From Pyramidobacter piscolens (lineage in GTDB: Bacteria; Synergistota; Synergistia; Synergistales; Dethiosulfovibrionaceae): a stretch of DNA of 64,000 bases. Made by a program: the position numbers and the translations under genes. The stretch covers positions 13,971 to 77,970 of the forward strand of contig SFDM01000011.1 in NCBI GenBank assembly GCA_004558205.1, written 5' to 3'. Positions 46,241-54,572 of this stretch are shown in pieces. Numbering within the stretch: the first letter of the stretch is position 1; each line of letters opens with the position of its first letter. Below the pieces are notes generated by a model. The model saw nothing but the letters and a program-made list of their open reading frames with translations. It made no database searches and was not told the origin of the DNA.

Positions 46241-46891
46241 TCACCATCCCATTTCCGCAAGCCCCTCCAAAGTCAGGGACGGAGCGCTCTCCGCCGCCGG
46301 TTCCGAAGCGCCGCCAAGAAGTTTTTCCACGTAACGGGCGATCATGTCAATCTCGATGTTGACCGCCATTCCGGCAGTCAAGCCGCCGAGGGTCGTGCGC
46401 TCAAGGGTTTCCGGAATGACGGCGACGGAAAAGCCGTTCCCTTCCTCCTCGGCCACGGTCAGGCTGATGCCGTCCACGCATACCGACCCTTTGCGCACAA
46501 TGTACCTGGACAGCCCCTGAGGAACGTCCAGCCGCAGCACGGCCGCCGTCTTCCCGCGAAGGAGCGAGCGTACCCGCGCTACGCCGTCCACGTGTCCCGC
46601 CACAATGTGGCCGTCAAGGCGCCCCGAGAGAGGCAAGGCTCTCTCAAGGTTGACCGCGTCGCCGGCAGACACTGAAGAAAAGCGCGATACTCTCAGCGTT
46701 TCCTCGGTCATCTCCACAGAAAAGGACGATGAACCGCGGCTCACAACGGTGGCGCAGACGCCGCTGACTGCCACCGACTCTCCCCGTTTCAGTTCTCCCG
46801 AAAAGGGGGCCAGGATATGAAAGACCGTCACGTCGTCTTTTTTCAAGATCCTTTGTATGGTGCCTACTGCTTCAACCAATCCAGTGAACAT
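46241..46891 (-). CDS. ribE: Riboflavin synthase, alpha chain
   Basis: 216 residues from ATG 46891 (GGAGG); an upstream frame is out of RBS reach. Two lumazine-binding repeats, each opening with FTGLVEAVGTI- or GHIVAGHVDGVARV-type sequence; KRGESVAVSGVCATVV and RKGSVCVDGISLTVAEEEGN are the repeat cores. Overlaps the ribD end by 28 nt. Confidence 0.96.
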   Translation of the reverse strand: MFTGLVEAVGTIQRILKKDDVTVFHILAPFSGELKRGESVAVSGVCATVVSRGSSSFSVEMTEETLRVSRFSSVSAGDAVNLERALPLSGRLDGHIVAGHVDGVARVRSLLRGKTAAVLRLDVPQGLSRYIVRKGSVCVDGISLTVAEEEGNGFSVAVIPETLERTTLGGLTAGMAVNIEIDMIARYVEKLLGGASEPAAESAPSLTLEGLAEMGW

Positions 46892-47961
46892 GGGCTGCCT
46901 CCTTCGATCCACAGGTCTTTGCCGATCCTGCGGACTTTTCTGAAAACCATGGGAACGGCGTCCTTCATACTTTCAAGGCAGAGGGATTCCGTCAGCCCTA
47001 TCCCCTTGCCCATCAGCTGAGGCGCCATAAAAAGCTGATACTCATCGGCCAGGCCTTCTTTGATGAAGGAAGAGCAGAGGGTTCCACCGCTTTCCACGAG
47101 AAGCCGCGCCACGCCCAGCTCATAAAGCTTTTCGGCCACTTTGTTCAGATCGGGCCGGCCCCGGCCGTCCCGAGGCACAAGACAGACCTGGGAAGCCGCG
47201 CCGTCTGGAACGGGCTGCCCCTCGCATCCAAAAACCAGCGCCCTTTCCGTCAGCGCCCTATGGGATTCGACCAGACAGCGCAGGTCGCTGCACAGGACCA
47301 CGGGACGCGGCGATTCCCCGTCCACCCAGCGGGCCGTCAGCGAGGGGTCATCGTGATAGAGCGTGCCGGAACCGACCAGGACAGCGTCGTTCTCCGTCCT
47401 CAGCATGTGCCCTATAGCCCGGGCGTCCTCGCCGGTAATCCATTGGCTTTCGCCGTTTTCCAGCGCCATGTCGCCGTCGGCCGACAGGGCGGCTTTCAGG
47501 GTAATCCAGGGGCGGCGGCGCACTTGAAGCGACAAAAATCCGCGGTTCATCCATCGGGCCTCTTTTTCCAGCAGACCGCACTGAACCTCCAGGCCGGCCT
47601 GTCTCAATATCTCAAAACCTCTGCCCGAGACCTTCGGATTGGGATCCCCTATGGCAGCGACGCACCGCGCAAGCCCCGCCTTGACGAGCGCGGGAGCGCA
47701 GGGCGGCGTGCGTCCCTGGTGACTGCAGGGTTCCAGCGTGACATAGGCCGTGGCCCCCCGGGCTTTCTCCCCGGCGTCGCAAAGGGCGATCACTTCGGCG
47801 TGAGGCGCGCCGAGATGGTCGTGCCAGCCTCGCCCCACGACCTCGCCGTCCTTGACGATGACGCACCCCACCAGAGGGTTGGGCGAAGTCCTCCCCGTGC
47901 CGCGCAGAGCCAGACTCAAGGCTTCATGCATGTAATATTCGTCAATCCACTGCTGCCTCAT
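46864..47961 (-). CDS. ribD: Riboflavin biosynthesis deaminase/reductase
   Basis: 365 residues, GGAGG eight nt before ATG 47961, overlapping uvrC by 20 nt. Deaminase zinc motifs GAPHAEVIAL and TLEPCSHQGRTPPC in 1-150; reductase domain from about 155 (WITLKAALSADGDMA, DAVLVGSGTLYHDDPSLTARW, LLVESGGTLCSSFIKEGLADE). Confidence 0.96.
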   Translation of the reverse strand: MRQQWIDEYYMHEALSLALRGTGRTSPNPLVGCVIVKDGEVVGRGWHDHLGAPHAEVIALCDAGEKARGATAYVTLEPCSHQGRTPPCAPALVKAGLARCVAAIGDPNPKVSGRGFEILRQAGLEVQCGLLEKEARWMNRGFLSLQVRRRPWITLKAALSADGDMALENGESQWITGEDARAIGHMLRTENDAVLVGSGTLYHDDPSLTARWVDGESPRPVVLCSDLRCLVESHRALTERALVFGCEGQPVPDGAASQVCLVPRDGRGRPDLNKVAEKLYELGVARLLVESGGTLCSSFIKEGLADEYQLFMAPQLMGKGIGLTESLCLESMKDAVPMVFRKVRRIGKDLWIEGGSPCSLDWLKQ

Positions 47962-49438
47962 GTTCCTGTTCCTCCTTCTCGACGCTGCCCGTCAGATACT
48001 TGAGTATTTTATCAGCCTGCTTCGGCCCGATGCCCGGAACTTTCTGAAGCTCCTCCGCCGAGAGGGACGCGATCCGCTGAACGCTTCCAAAGGTCGCAAG
48101 AAGCTGCGTCGCCTTGTGTTTGCCGATCCCCTCCACGTCCTCCAGCGCTGAGCGGCTGAGGCGGCTGATCCTTTTATGCCGGTGCGTGGTGATAGCGTAA
48201 CGGTGCGATTCGTCTCTGACGCGCTGGAGCAGCCGAAGGGCAGGATCGTTTCTCTCAAGCCGCAACGGGTCGTGGTCGGGCTCGGTAAAGACCAATTCCT
48301 CTCTTTTGGCCAACGCGATAGTGGGAATTTCCACGGGGACTTCTTTCAGGGCTTCCCTGGCAAAAATCAGCTGTTCAGGACCGCCGTCAATCAAAATCAG
48401 CTGCGGCATGGGCAGCTGATTCTGTATCAGCTGCCGGTACCGCCGCATCACCGTCTCGCGCATGGACCGGAAATCGTCGATGCCTTCCACGGTCTTGATC
48501 TGAAAACGTCGGTACAGCGACGGATTGGGAAATCCCTGCTCAAAGACCACCGCCACGCCGTAGGTCTCGTGCCCCGACGAATGGGAGATGTCGAAGCCGT
48601 CGATCCGCCAGGGCACCACGGGCAGGCTGCACAGGTCGCGCAGCCGCGTCAGCGCGGACCATGTATCCTCGTCCAGGTCGTCGGTCAGCGTGGCCGATAT
48701 CTTTTGCCGCGAAAAACGCCACAGATTATGAATCGTGTCCCGAGCCTGCGCGGCCTCCTCGAAACGCATTTCTTTGGCGAGGCTTTCCATGCGGGCGCGC
48801 AGCCGGGCGATCAAATCGGCGGTCTGTCCGTTCAGAAGCATCAAGATGTCGTCCACGGTCTGAGCGTATTCCCGTTCAGTACATTTCCCGGCGCAGGGAC
48901 CGGGACATTTTCCCACGTCGTACATGATGCAGGGACGCTGAATTTTCCCTTTCGAGAGATCCAGAGAGCAGTTTCTCAGAGGGAAGAAGTGTTTAATCAG
49001 CCTCAGCAGCTCGTTCAGCGTGCCCGCCCCCGTGTAGGGTCCGAAAATCTTCCCCGTGCGGGGCCTCTGCCGCGTCACCAACACTCTGGGGAAATTTTCC
49101 GACGTCACGACCACGTAGGGATAGCGCGTCCCCATTTTTAGCTCCACATTGAAAAAAGGTTGAATTTTTTTAATCAGCCTGCTTTCGACGATAAAAGCCT
49201 CCGCTTCTGTCTCGGTACGTATGAAACTGATGTCCTGCACGGTCTGCACCAGTTTGCGCAGCCTGGGTATGGCAAAATCCCTGTGGTTGAAATAGGAGGA
49301 CACGCGCCGTTTCAGGATCTTCGCCTTGCCGACATAAATCACCTTGCCCTCAGCGTCATGCATCAGGTAGACGCCGGGCTTCAGCGGAAGGGTCTTCAGA
49401 ATGGCCCGTATTCGTTCCATGCGCTGCGTTTCATCCAT
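47942..49438 (-). CDS. uvrC: Excinuclease ABC subunit C
   Basis: 498 residues, shorter than the about 600 usual, with all core parts: GIY-YIG nuclease (PLKPGVYLMHDAEGKVIYVGKAKILKRR), Cys-rich insert (CPGPCAGKCTEREYAQ), UVR motif (EMRFEEAAQARDTIHNL), RNase H-like nuclease (DGFDISHSSGHETYGVAVVFEQG, LILIDGGPEQL), C-terminal HhH pair (LEDVEGIGKHKATQLLATFGS). The size difference falls in the linkers. Nucleotide excision repair. Confidence 0.96.
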   Translation of the reverse strand: MDETQRMERIRAILKTLPLKPGVYLMHDAEGKVIYVGKAKILKRRVSSYFNHRDFAIPRLRKLVQTVQDISFIRTETEAEAFIVESRLIKKIQPFFNVELKMGTRYPYVVVTSENFPRVLVTRQRPRTGKIFGPYTGAGTLNELLRLIKHFFPLRNCSLDLSKGKIQRPCIMYDVGKCPGPCAGKCTEREYAQTVDDILMLLNGQTADLIARLRARMESLAKEMRFEEAAQARDTIHNLWRFSRQKISATLTDDLDEDTWSALTRLRDLCSLPVVPWRIDGFDISHSSGHETYGVAVVFEQGFPNPSLYRRFQIKTVEGIDDFRSMRETVMRRYRQLIQNQLPMPQLILIDGGPEQLIFAREALKEVPVEIPTIALAKREELVFTEPDHDPLRLERNDPALRLLQRVRDESHRYAITTHRHKRISRLSRSALEDVEGIGKHKATQLLATFGSVQRIASLSAEELQKVPGIGPKQADKILKYLTGSVEKEEQEHEAAVD

Positions 49439-49495
49439 TCGGAAAAACCTCCTCAGGTTTCTTTACCTTTGTTTTTTTCTCGCCTATTTTCAGAG

Positions 49496-49524
49496 TGCCA
49501 AATTCTCATGTTCTCGAGTATAAT
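49496..49524 (+). promoter_or_regulatory. cysS promoter
   Basis: TATAAT at 49519-49524 with TGCCAA 17 bp upstream, in the 134-bp gap divergent from uvrC. The -35 is weak. Confidence 0.5.
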
Positions 49525-49572
49525 GATGGGAGTATGACTCAATAATTTTACACCAGAACGGAGGAACTGTTT

Positions 49573-50988
49573 ATGGCACTTGTACTTTATAATGATTTAA
49601 CCCGCAAAAAGGAACCTTTTGTTCCCGTCAAGGAAGGCGAAGTTTCCTTCTACAGCTGCGGTCCCACCGTATATGACTATTTTCACATCGGAAACGCCCG
49701 TCCTTTTATCGTGTTCGACGTGCTCCGCCGCTATCTTGAGTTCCGCGGCTACAAGGTAAAATTTATCCAGAACTTTACCGACATCGACGACAAGATGATC
49801 GACCGCGCGAACCGGGATCATATCACGGTCCAGCAGCTGGCGGAAAAGACCATCGCCGACTATTACGAAGACGCCGACGCCCTCGGCATCAAGCGCGCCA
49901 CCTATAACCCCCGCGCCACCGAGTACATCCCCAAGATCGTCAAGCTGGTGCAGCGCCTCATCGACAAAGGGCACGCCTACGAAGTCAACGGGACGGTGTT
50001 TTTCGACGTCAAAAGCTTCCCCGACTACGGCAAACTCTCAAAACAAAGCATCGACGATCTGCAGTCCGGCGCGCGCATCGAAGTGGACGACGTAAAGAGG
50101 AGCCCCCTCGATTTCGTGCTCTGGAAGCCCCAGAAACCGGGTGAACCCGCATGGGAAAGCCCCTGGGGGCTCGGACGCCCTGGATGGCACATCGAGTGCA
50201 GCGCCATGTCCATGGACCTTTTGGGCGATACCATCGACATCCATTCCGGCGGCATCGATCTGACCTTCCCCCATCACGAGAACGAGATCGCCCAGAGCGA
50301 AGCCGCTACGGGCAAACCTTTCGTCAAATACTGGATCCATAACGAGTACATCCTGATCGACAAGGAAAAGATGTCCAAATCCCTGGGCAACTTCCTGACC
50401 GCCCGCGAAGCCCGCAAGCACTATCCGCCCCTGGCTATCAGGATGTTCATGCTGAGCGCCCACTACCGCTCGCCGATCAACTTCGCTCCCGAAGGCCTGG
50501 AGCAGGCCTCTGCCGCCGTGGAACGCCTGAGAAACTGCTGGGCCGACCTGCAGTTCGCCAAAGGCAGCCGCCTCGGAGCCGCCGATGAAGCGGGCGCCAA
50601 CCTGGCAGCGAGCCTCAATAAGTCCCGCGAAGATTTCATCGCCGCCATGGATGATGATTTTAACACAGCCGCCGCGCTTGGTGTGATCTTTGAAACCGTC
50701 AGAGAGGTCAACACTTACCTGAAGGGCAGCGGAACGCTTGATCCCGCTGCGGTTGCGGCCGCGGAAAAGTTCTTCACCGACGTGGAGGACGTGATGGGCC
50801 TGATCGGCATCAGCAAAGAAGCTCACGATTCAGAAGCCGAGGAAATCGAAGCCCTTATCGCCGAACGCAAAGCGGCGCGCCAGGCCAAGGACTTCAAACG
50901 GTCCGACGCGATCCGCGACGAACTGACCGCCCGCGGCATCATCCTCGAAGACACGCCCAACGGTACCAAATGGAAGAGGAGCATCTAA
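49573..50988 (+). CDS. cysS: Cysteine--tRNA ligase
   Basis: 471 residues. CGPTVYDYFHIGNARPF (HIGH and zinc Cys), SGGIDLTFPHHENE (zinc His), KMSKSLGNF (KMSKS), GWHIECSAMS, and a helical anticodon domain. RBS GGAGG. Confidence 0.97.
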   Translation: MALVLYNDLTRKKEPFVPVKEGEVSFYSCGPTVYDYFHIGNARPFIVFDVLRRYLEFRGYKVKFIQNFTDIDDKMIDRANRDHITVQQLAEKTIADYYEDADALGIKRATYNPRATEYIPKIVKLVQRLIDKGHAYEVNGTVFFDVKSFPDYGKLSKQSIDDLQSGARIEVDDVKRSPLDFVLWKPQKPGEPAWESPWGLGRPGWHIECSAMSMDLLGDTIDIHSGGIDLTFPHHENEIAQSEAATGKPFVKYWIHNEYILIDKEKMSKSLGNFLTAREARKHYPPLAIRMFMLSAHYRSPINFAPEGLEQASAAVERLRNCWADLQFAKGSRLGAADEAGANLAASLNKSREDFIAAMDDDFNTAAALGVIFETVREVNTYLKGSGTLDPAAVAAAEKFFTDVEDVMGLIGISKEAHDSEAEEIEALIAERKAARQAKDFKRSDAIRDELTARGIILEDTPNGTKWKRSI

Positions 50989-51102
50989 GGACAGGCGGAA
51001 ACGTCCTAGGAGCGCTGAAAAAAATAACGGAAGGGAGCCCTTAAAAGCGGAGGTTGTTTCCATGGCCTCGTTTAAAGGGTTCCTTTTATTCCAAACAGAG
51101 AC

Positions 51103-51140
51103 AAAAATCCCGCCGCTGGCAGCCCAGCGGCGGGATTTTT
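51103..51140 (+). terminator. cysS terminator
   Basis: AAAAATCCCGCCGCTGG pairs with CCAGCGGCGGGATTTTT around a 4-nt loop: a 17-bp stem usable on both strands. On minus it lies just beyond the small ORF at 51185. Confidence 0.9.
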
Positions 51141-51184
51141 ATGCGTAACTTTTTTGAAAATACGGCAAAAGCGGATGCAAAAGA

Positions 51185-51277
51185 TCAGAGATAGAGAAAC
51201 AGATATACCGTAATGGCTACAATAATAACGCCTGAAATAATGCCTAACATGTTGACTTTTTTCTCTTCCATAATCAT
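51185..51277 (-). CDS. 30-residue single-helix membrane protein, unknown function
   Basis: ATG 51277 follows GAGGAGG with ideal spacing. The product has a charged start (MIMEEKKVN) and then one hydrophobic helix of about 20 residues (MLGIISGVIIVAITVYLFLY). TATAAT lies at 51294-51289. It is convergent to cysS and shares its terminator. I do not recognise the family; composition and RBS argue that it is real. Confidence 0.6.
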   Translation of the reverse strand: MIMEEKKVNMLGIISGVIIVAITVYLFLYL

Positions 51278-51555
51278 AGCCTCCTCAAATTATACGCCTC
51301 CGCCTTGTTTGCCCTCGTCAATTCTGACTGAGAACGACTTTCCTTGGCAGCAACGACCCTGTATAGGATTAAATCTAAAAATAGTATATACTTCTTCCCC
51401 AAAAAGAAACGAGTAAAAATACGTAGCAAGAGGTACGTTAAATTACGTTTCTAAACGCAATGAAATTTGGAGAGAAAGAAAAATTACACTTGCCCACTTG
51501 CGGCGCCGCCCCGTCTGTGATATTATTCTACAGTCTTAAAAAGCCGGATTCAAAA

Positions 51556-51641
51556 GCCGAAGTGGCGGAATGGCAGACGCAGGGGACTCAAAATCCCCCG
51601 GGGTCACACCCATGAGGGTTCGAGTCCCTCCTTCGGCACCA
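51556..51641 (+). tRNA. tRNA-Leu (anticodon CAA)
   Basis: 86 nt with a long variable arm; acceptor GCCGAAG/CTTCGGC, anticodon stem GGGGA/TCCCC around CTCAAAA, T-loop TTCGAGT, encoded CCA. Confidence 0.96.
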
Positions 51642-51652
51642 ACAGCAAAGAC

Positions 51653-51691
51653 AACGGGAAGCGTTCTCTGAGAACGCTTCCCGTTTTTTAT
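51653..51691 (+). terminator. Terminator of tRNA-Leu(CAA)
   Basis: AACGGGAAGCGTTCTC pairs with GAGAACGCTTCCCGTT, then a T tract; starts 12 nt after the tRNA. Confidence 0.92.
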
Positions 51692-51722
51692 ACAAGAACC
51701 TTCGCCGCACACAGAGATTCCA

Positions 51723-51872
51723 TTAAAAAACTCTCCGCGGCAAATCGCTGCGGAGAGTTCAAGTGAATGGTTCCCAATGAAAACGAAGGCCGGCCATTCA
51801 GCGGCTGTTTGAAAAGGTAGTGTACCCATAGAAGTGCTTTTTCAGTGAGCACATCGATCATTGCCTACGTTT
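51723..51872 (-). ncRNA. Candidate small RNA of about 150 nt with its own promoter and terminator
   Basis: Minus strand: TTGGAA (51907-51902), 17-bp spacer, TACAGT (51884-51879), then about 150 nt, then a 13-bp hairpin (51729-51759, one G-T pair) followed by TTTTTT. No convincing ORF and no recognised RNA family (checked by eye for SRP, 6S and tmRNA landmarks). It fills most of the 400-bp gap between the two tRNA loci. Confidence 0.35.
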
Positions 51873-51985
51873 AAAGATACTGTACTCTAAAAAGGGAGTT
51901 TTTCCAATTTGCAGTACTCCGTAGTGGTAGTGCTGCATTTGACCTACTTGGGCAAACTCTAACGAAGGACACCGTTTAAGTATGA

Positions 51986-52011
51986 CAAAAACCCCCTGCA
52001 TTGGCGGGGGG
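51986..52011 (-). terminator. Terminator of the eight-tRNA cluster
   Basis: Minus strand CCCCC-GCCAATGCA-GGGGG followed by TTTTTG, about 35 nt after tRNA-Leu(TAG). Confidence 0.8.
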
Positions 52012-52045
52012 TTAACTAACTCTAAATTACTCTGACTAAATATAT

Positions 52046-52130
52046 TGGTGCGAAGGAGGGGACTCGAACCCCTAAGCCCGAAGGCGCCAGATCCTAAGTC
52101 TGGTGCGTTTGCCAATTTCGCCACCCTCGC
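52046..52130 (-). tRNA. tRNA-Leu (anticodon TAG)
   Basis: 85 nt, long variable arm, acceptor GCGAGGG with CCTTCGC (one G-T), loop CTTAGGA, encoded CCA. Last gene of the cluster. Confidence 0.95.
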
Positions 52131-52151
52131 GGCCTTCAAAATTGACCTTAA

Positions 52152-52181
52152 ATAACAAAGAACCCGACCGAAGTCGGGGTT
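52152..52181 (-). terminator. Hairpin between tRNA-Lys and tRNA-Leu(TAG)
   Basis: Minus strand AACCCCGAC-TTCG-GTCGGGTT with a UUCG-type tetraloop, followed by CTTTGTTATTT. A weak terminator or processing signal inside the cluster. Confidence 0.5.
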
Positions 52182-52189
52182 AAATTTTC

Positions 52190-52265
52190 TGGTGGATCGT
52201 ACAGGAATCGAACCTGTAACCCTCTGATTAAGAGTCAGATGCTCTGCCAATTGAGCTAACGATCC
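52190..52265 (-). tRNA. tRNA-Lys (anticodon CTT), copy 1
   Basis: 76 nt, acceptor GGATCGT/ACGATCC, anticodon stem TCTGA/TCAGA around CTCTTAA, encoded CCA. Identical to the adjacent copy. Confidence 0.96.
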
Positions 52266-52274
52266 ATATAAAGT

Positions 52275-52350
52275 TGGTGGATCGTACAGGAATCGAACCT
52301 GTAACCCTCTGATTAAGAGTCAGATGCTCTGCCAATTGAGCTAACGATCC
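52275..52350 (-). tRNA. tRNA-Lys (anticodon CTT), copy 2
   Basis: Exact 76-nt duplicate of the neighbouring tRNA-Lys, nine nt upstream; a recent tandem duplication. Confidence 0.96.
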
Positions 52351-52359
52351 ATATTAAAT

Positions 52360-52437
52360 TGGGGTGGGAGACGAGATTCGAACTCGCGACCTGTGGATCC
52401 ACAATCCACCACTCTAACCAACTGAGCTACACCCACC
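52360..52437 (-). tRNA. tRNA-His (anticodon GTG)
   Basis: Anticodon stem GTGGA/TCCAC around TTGTGGA. The extra 5' G opposite discriminator C, specific to tRNA-His, is encoded, as is CCA. Confidence 0.95.
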
Positions 52438-52466
52438 ATGTGTTGATGCCAAACAAAAGAAGTACT

Positions 52467-52543
52467 TGGCGCGCCGGACAGGATTCGAACCCGTGGCCTA
52501 CGGCTTAGAAGGCCGTTGCTCTATCCAGCTGAGCTACCGGCGC
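52467..52543 (-). tRNA. tRNA-Arg (anticodon TCT)
   Basis: 77 nt; acceptor GCGCCGG/CCGGCGC, anticodon stem ACGGC/GCCGT around CTTCTAA, encoded CCA. Confidence 0.95.
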
Positions 52544-52552
52544 ACGGAAAGA

Positions 52553-52627
52553 TGGAGCGGAAAACGGGACTCGAACCCGCAACCCCCAGCTTGGAAGGCT
52601 AGTGCTCTACCATTGAGCTATTTCCGC
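52553..52627 (-). tRNA. tRNA-Gly (anticodon TCC)
   Basis: 75 nt; acceptor GCGGAAA/TTTCCGC, loop CTTCCAA, encoded CCA. Confidence 0.95.
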
Positions 52628-52634
52628 ACAACAT

Positions 52635-52712
52635 TGGTCGGGGCGAAAGGATTCGAACCTTCGACCCCCTGCTCCCAAAGCAGGTGCGCTAACCAGACTG
52701 CGCTACGCCCCG
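52635..52712 (-). tRNA. tRNA-Pro (anticodon TGG)
   Basis: 78 nt; acceptor CGGGGCG/CGCCCCG, anticodon stem CTGCT/AGCAG around TTGGG, encoded CCA. Confidence 0.95.
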
Positions 52713-52726
52713 TACGCTCGAGAGAT

Positions 52727-52802
52727 TGGTGGAGCTGAAGGGATTCGAACCCTCGACCTATTCGTTGCGAACGAATCGCGCTCCCAACTGCGCCACAGCC
52801 CC
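52727..52802 (-). tRNA. tRNA-Ala (anticodon CGC)
   Basis: 76 nt; acceptor GGGGCTG/CAGCTCC (one G-T pair), anticodon stem ATTCG/CGAAT around TTCGCAA, encoded CCA. First gene after the cluster promoter. Confidence 0.93.
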
Positions 52803-52819
52803 TCAAACCAACAGAAGGC

Positions 52820-52848
52820 ATTTTATAGTGTTATTGCGATCTTGTCAA
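52820..52848 (-). promoter_or_regulatory. Promoter of the tRNA cluster
   Basis: Minus strand TTGACA (52848-52843), 17-bp spacer, TAAAAT (52825-52820), 18 nt before tRNA-Ala. A strong sigma-70-type promoter. Confidence 0.75.
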
Positions 52849-52916
52849 GCGCCCAATTTTGAGATATTCTTTACCAGTCCAAGAACTTTATGACAGCACT
52901 TTGAGGAGACATGACG

Positions 52917-54572
52917 ATGAATTACGGTCCAGAACTGATTTGCGCGCTTGTTCCCGAGCTTCGGAAGTATGCAGGCTGCCAGCTGCAGAAAATCGACGCC
53001 GGGACGGACTGGTGCGCTTTATCCTTGAAGGGGCAGCCCAGCTTGTTTTTCACGTGGAACCCCGAAATCTTCGGAATTTGTTCCATCGCTTCCGATAACC
53101 TGCGAGAACTCCGCTCGCAAAGCCTGAAGACGCCTTTCATGCTCGGCCTGCAGCGCCACTTGGGAGGCAGTTCCATCGTTTCGGTCTCCTCCATCGAAGG
53201 CGACCGGGTGCTCAAGCTCACGTTCCAGCGTTTCGTCGGCGGCGGCGTCAGCAAGGAGCTGACGCTCATCGCCGAGTTCACGGGACGCATGAGCAACGCC
53301 CTTTTCACCGACGAAGAGGGAATCATCGTGGAGGCGGCCAAGCACGTCTATCCCGAGGTCAACCGCTACCGCTCGGTAATCCCCGGAACTCCTTATACGC
53401 CGCCGCCGCCGATCAGCGGAACCGCCCTTTTAAGCTGTATGGCCGACGCCGAACTGGAAGCGGTGCTGCTCTCCCCCGCCGGAATCGGGCGCCCTCTGGC
53501 GCGGGAGCTTCTACGGCTGTGGGCCGAAGGGCATCATGAGCTGGTACGGCAGGCTCTCTTTGGACAGGAACGTGTCTTTCAGAAGATCGGCGGCTACCTG
53601 ACCGTGCTGGGAGCCCTGCTGCCTGGCGCCGAGGCGTTTCAGGGCAGCGGACTCGCCTTCTGCCGCCGCTATATCGCCGGCGAGATCGAGAAGCGGGCCC
53701 TGAAAAACATCGCCGCGGGAACCCTGAAGCTGCTGGAGCGCCAGAGGGGCCGCCGGGCAAAGCACGTCAGCGACCTGCAGAGCCAGATTGAGAAGGCCGA
53801 AAACTGCGACAGTTACCGCATCGCTGGCGAAGCAATCCTCCAGAACCTGGGCAAGTCCGTGGAACGGAAAGGTACTGTGGAACTGGAATACTGGGACGAG
53901 TCGGGGCTGAAAAGGGTGCCCGTCAAGCTCAATCCGGCCCTGGACCTTCAGGGCAACGCGAAATTTTTCTTCAAAAAATATCAGAAATACAGAACCGACG
54001 TGGCCCTTGTCCGCGAGGAAGTGGCACAGCTCCAACAGGAGCTCGACGACATCGCTGACCTTGAAGCGAACTTGAAGCGCGTCGAAAGTGCCGAAAAACT
54101 GAGCCAGCTCTGCGAACAGGTCGCCATCCAGTATGCCGGAGCGGAGAAAAAAGCCCCAGCCCGCCAGAACGTCAAAAAGGCCAAGACGCCTCTGCCGCCC
54201 CACCTGAGGTTCCCGCTGGGCAACAGCGTCGTCCTGGTCGGCATGAACGAGCGGGGAAACCGCTACGTCACCTTTCAGGAGGCTTCGCCCGACGATCTAT
54301 GGTTCCATGCCCACGAGGTCCCCGGCTCCCACGTGATCCTCAAGAATCCTCCCGCCGGAGGGGATGAGCTCGACAGGGCCGTCAGGGCAGCGGCTTCACT
54401 GGCGCTCTATTACAGCGACTGCACCGAAAAAAGTGCGGTTATCGACTACACAGAAAAAAAGCAGGTCCGCCACATCGCCGGAAGCGGACCTGCCAATGTC
54501 ACCTACAAGCGGCCCCAAACCGTCCAAGTCAGTTCCGAGGACTGGAAAGAGGTCCTCGAAGGGCGCCGATAA
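52917..54572 (+). CDS. rqcH: NFACT family protein, RqcH / fibronectin-binding-like
   Basis: 551 residues from ATG 52917 (GAGGAG, eight nt; ATG 52911 is too near). NFACT-N (1-200), helix-hairpin-helix, a long coiled coil (about 285-420: LLERQRGRRAKHVSDLQSQIEKAE) and NFACT-R (about 430-545: RYVTFQEASPDDLWFHAHEVPGSHVIL). Homologues bind stalled 50S subunits and add C-terminal alanine tails. Its 3' end overlaps the convergent rluD by 44 bp. Confidence 0.92.
   Translation: MNYGPELICALVPELRKYAGCQLQKIDAGTDWCALSLKGQPSLFFTWNPEIFGICSIASDNLRELRSQSLKTPFMLGLQRHLGGSSIVSVSSIEGDRVLKLTFQRFVGGGVSKELTLIAEFTGRMSNALFTDEEGIIVEAAKHVYPEVNRYRSVIPGTPYTPPPPISGTALLSCMADAELEAVLLSPAGIGRPLARELLRLWAEGHHELVRQALFGQERVFQKIGGYLTVLGALLPGAEAFQGSGLAFCRRYIAGEIEKRALKNIAAGTLKLLERQRGRRAKHVSDLQSQIEKAENCDSYRIAGEAILQNLGKSVERKGTVELEYWDESGLKRVPVKLNPALDLQGNAKFFFKKYQKYRTDVALVREEVAQLQQELDDIADLEANLKRVESAEKLSQLCEQVAIQYAGAEKKAPARQNVKKAKTPLPPHLRFPLGNSVVLVGMNERGNRYVTFQEASPDDLWFHAHEVPGSHVILKNPPAGGDELDRAVRAAASLALYYSDCTEKSAVIDYTEKKQVRHIAGSGPANVTYKRPQTVQVSSEDWKEVLEGRR

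Noticed and set aside
51858..52250. Open frames in the tRNA cluster (also 52466-52738, 52618-52821, 51536-51829)
   Set aside because: They are translations of tRNA genes; typical artefact peptides such as GFEPVAYGLEGRC.
53046..53061. TTTTTCACGTGGAACC, parS-like sequence in the NFACT gene
   Set aside because: Differs from parS at two outer positions, is not a palindrome, and encodes a conserved-looking protein segment (FFTWNPE).
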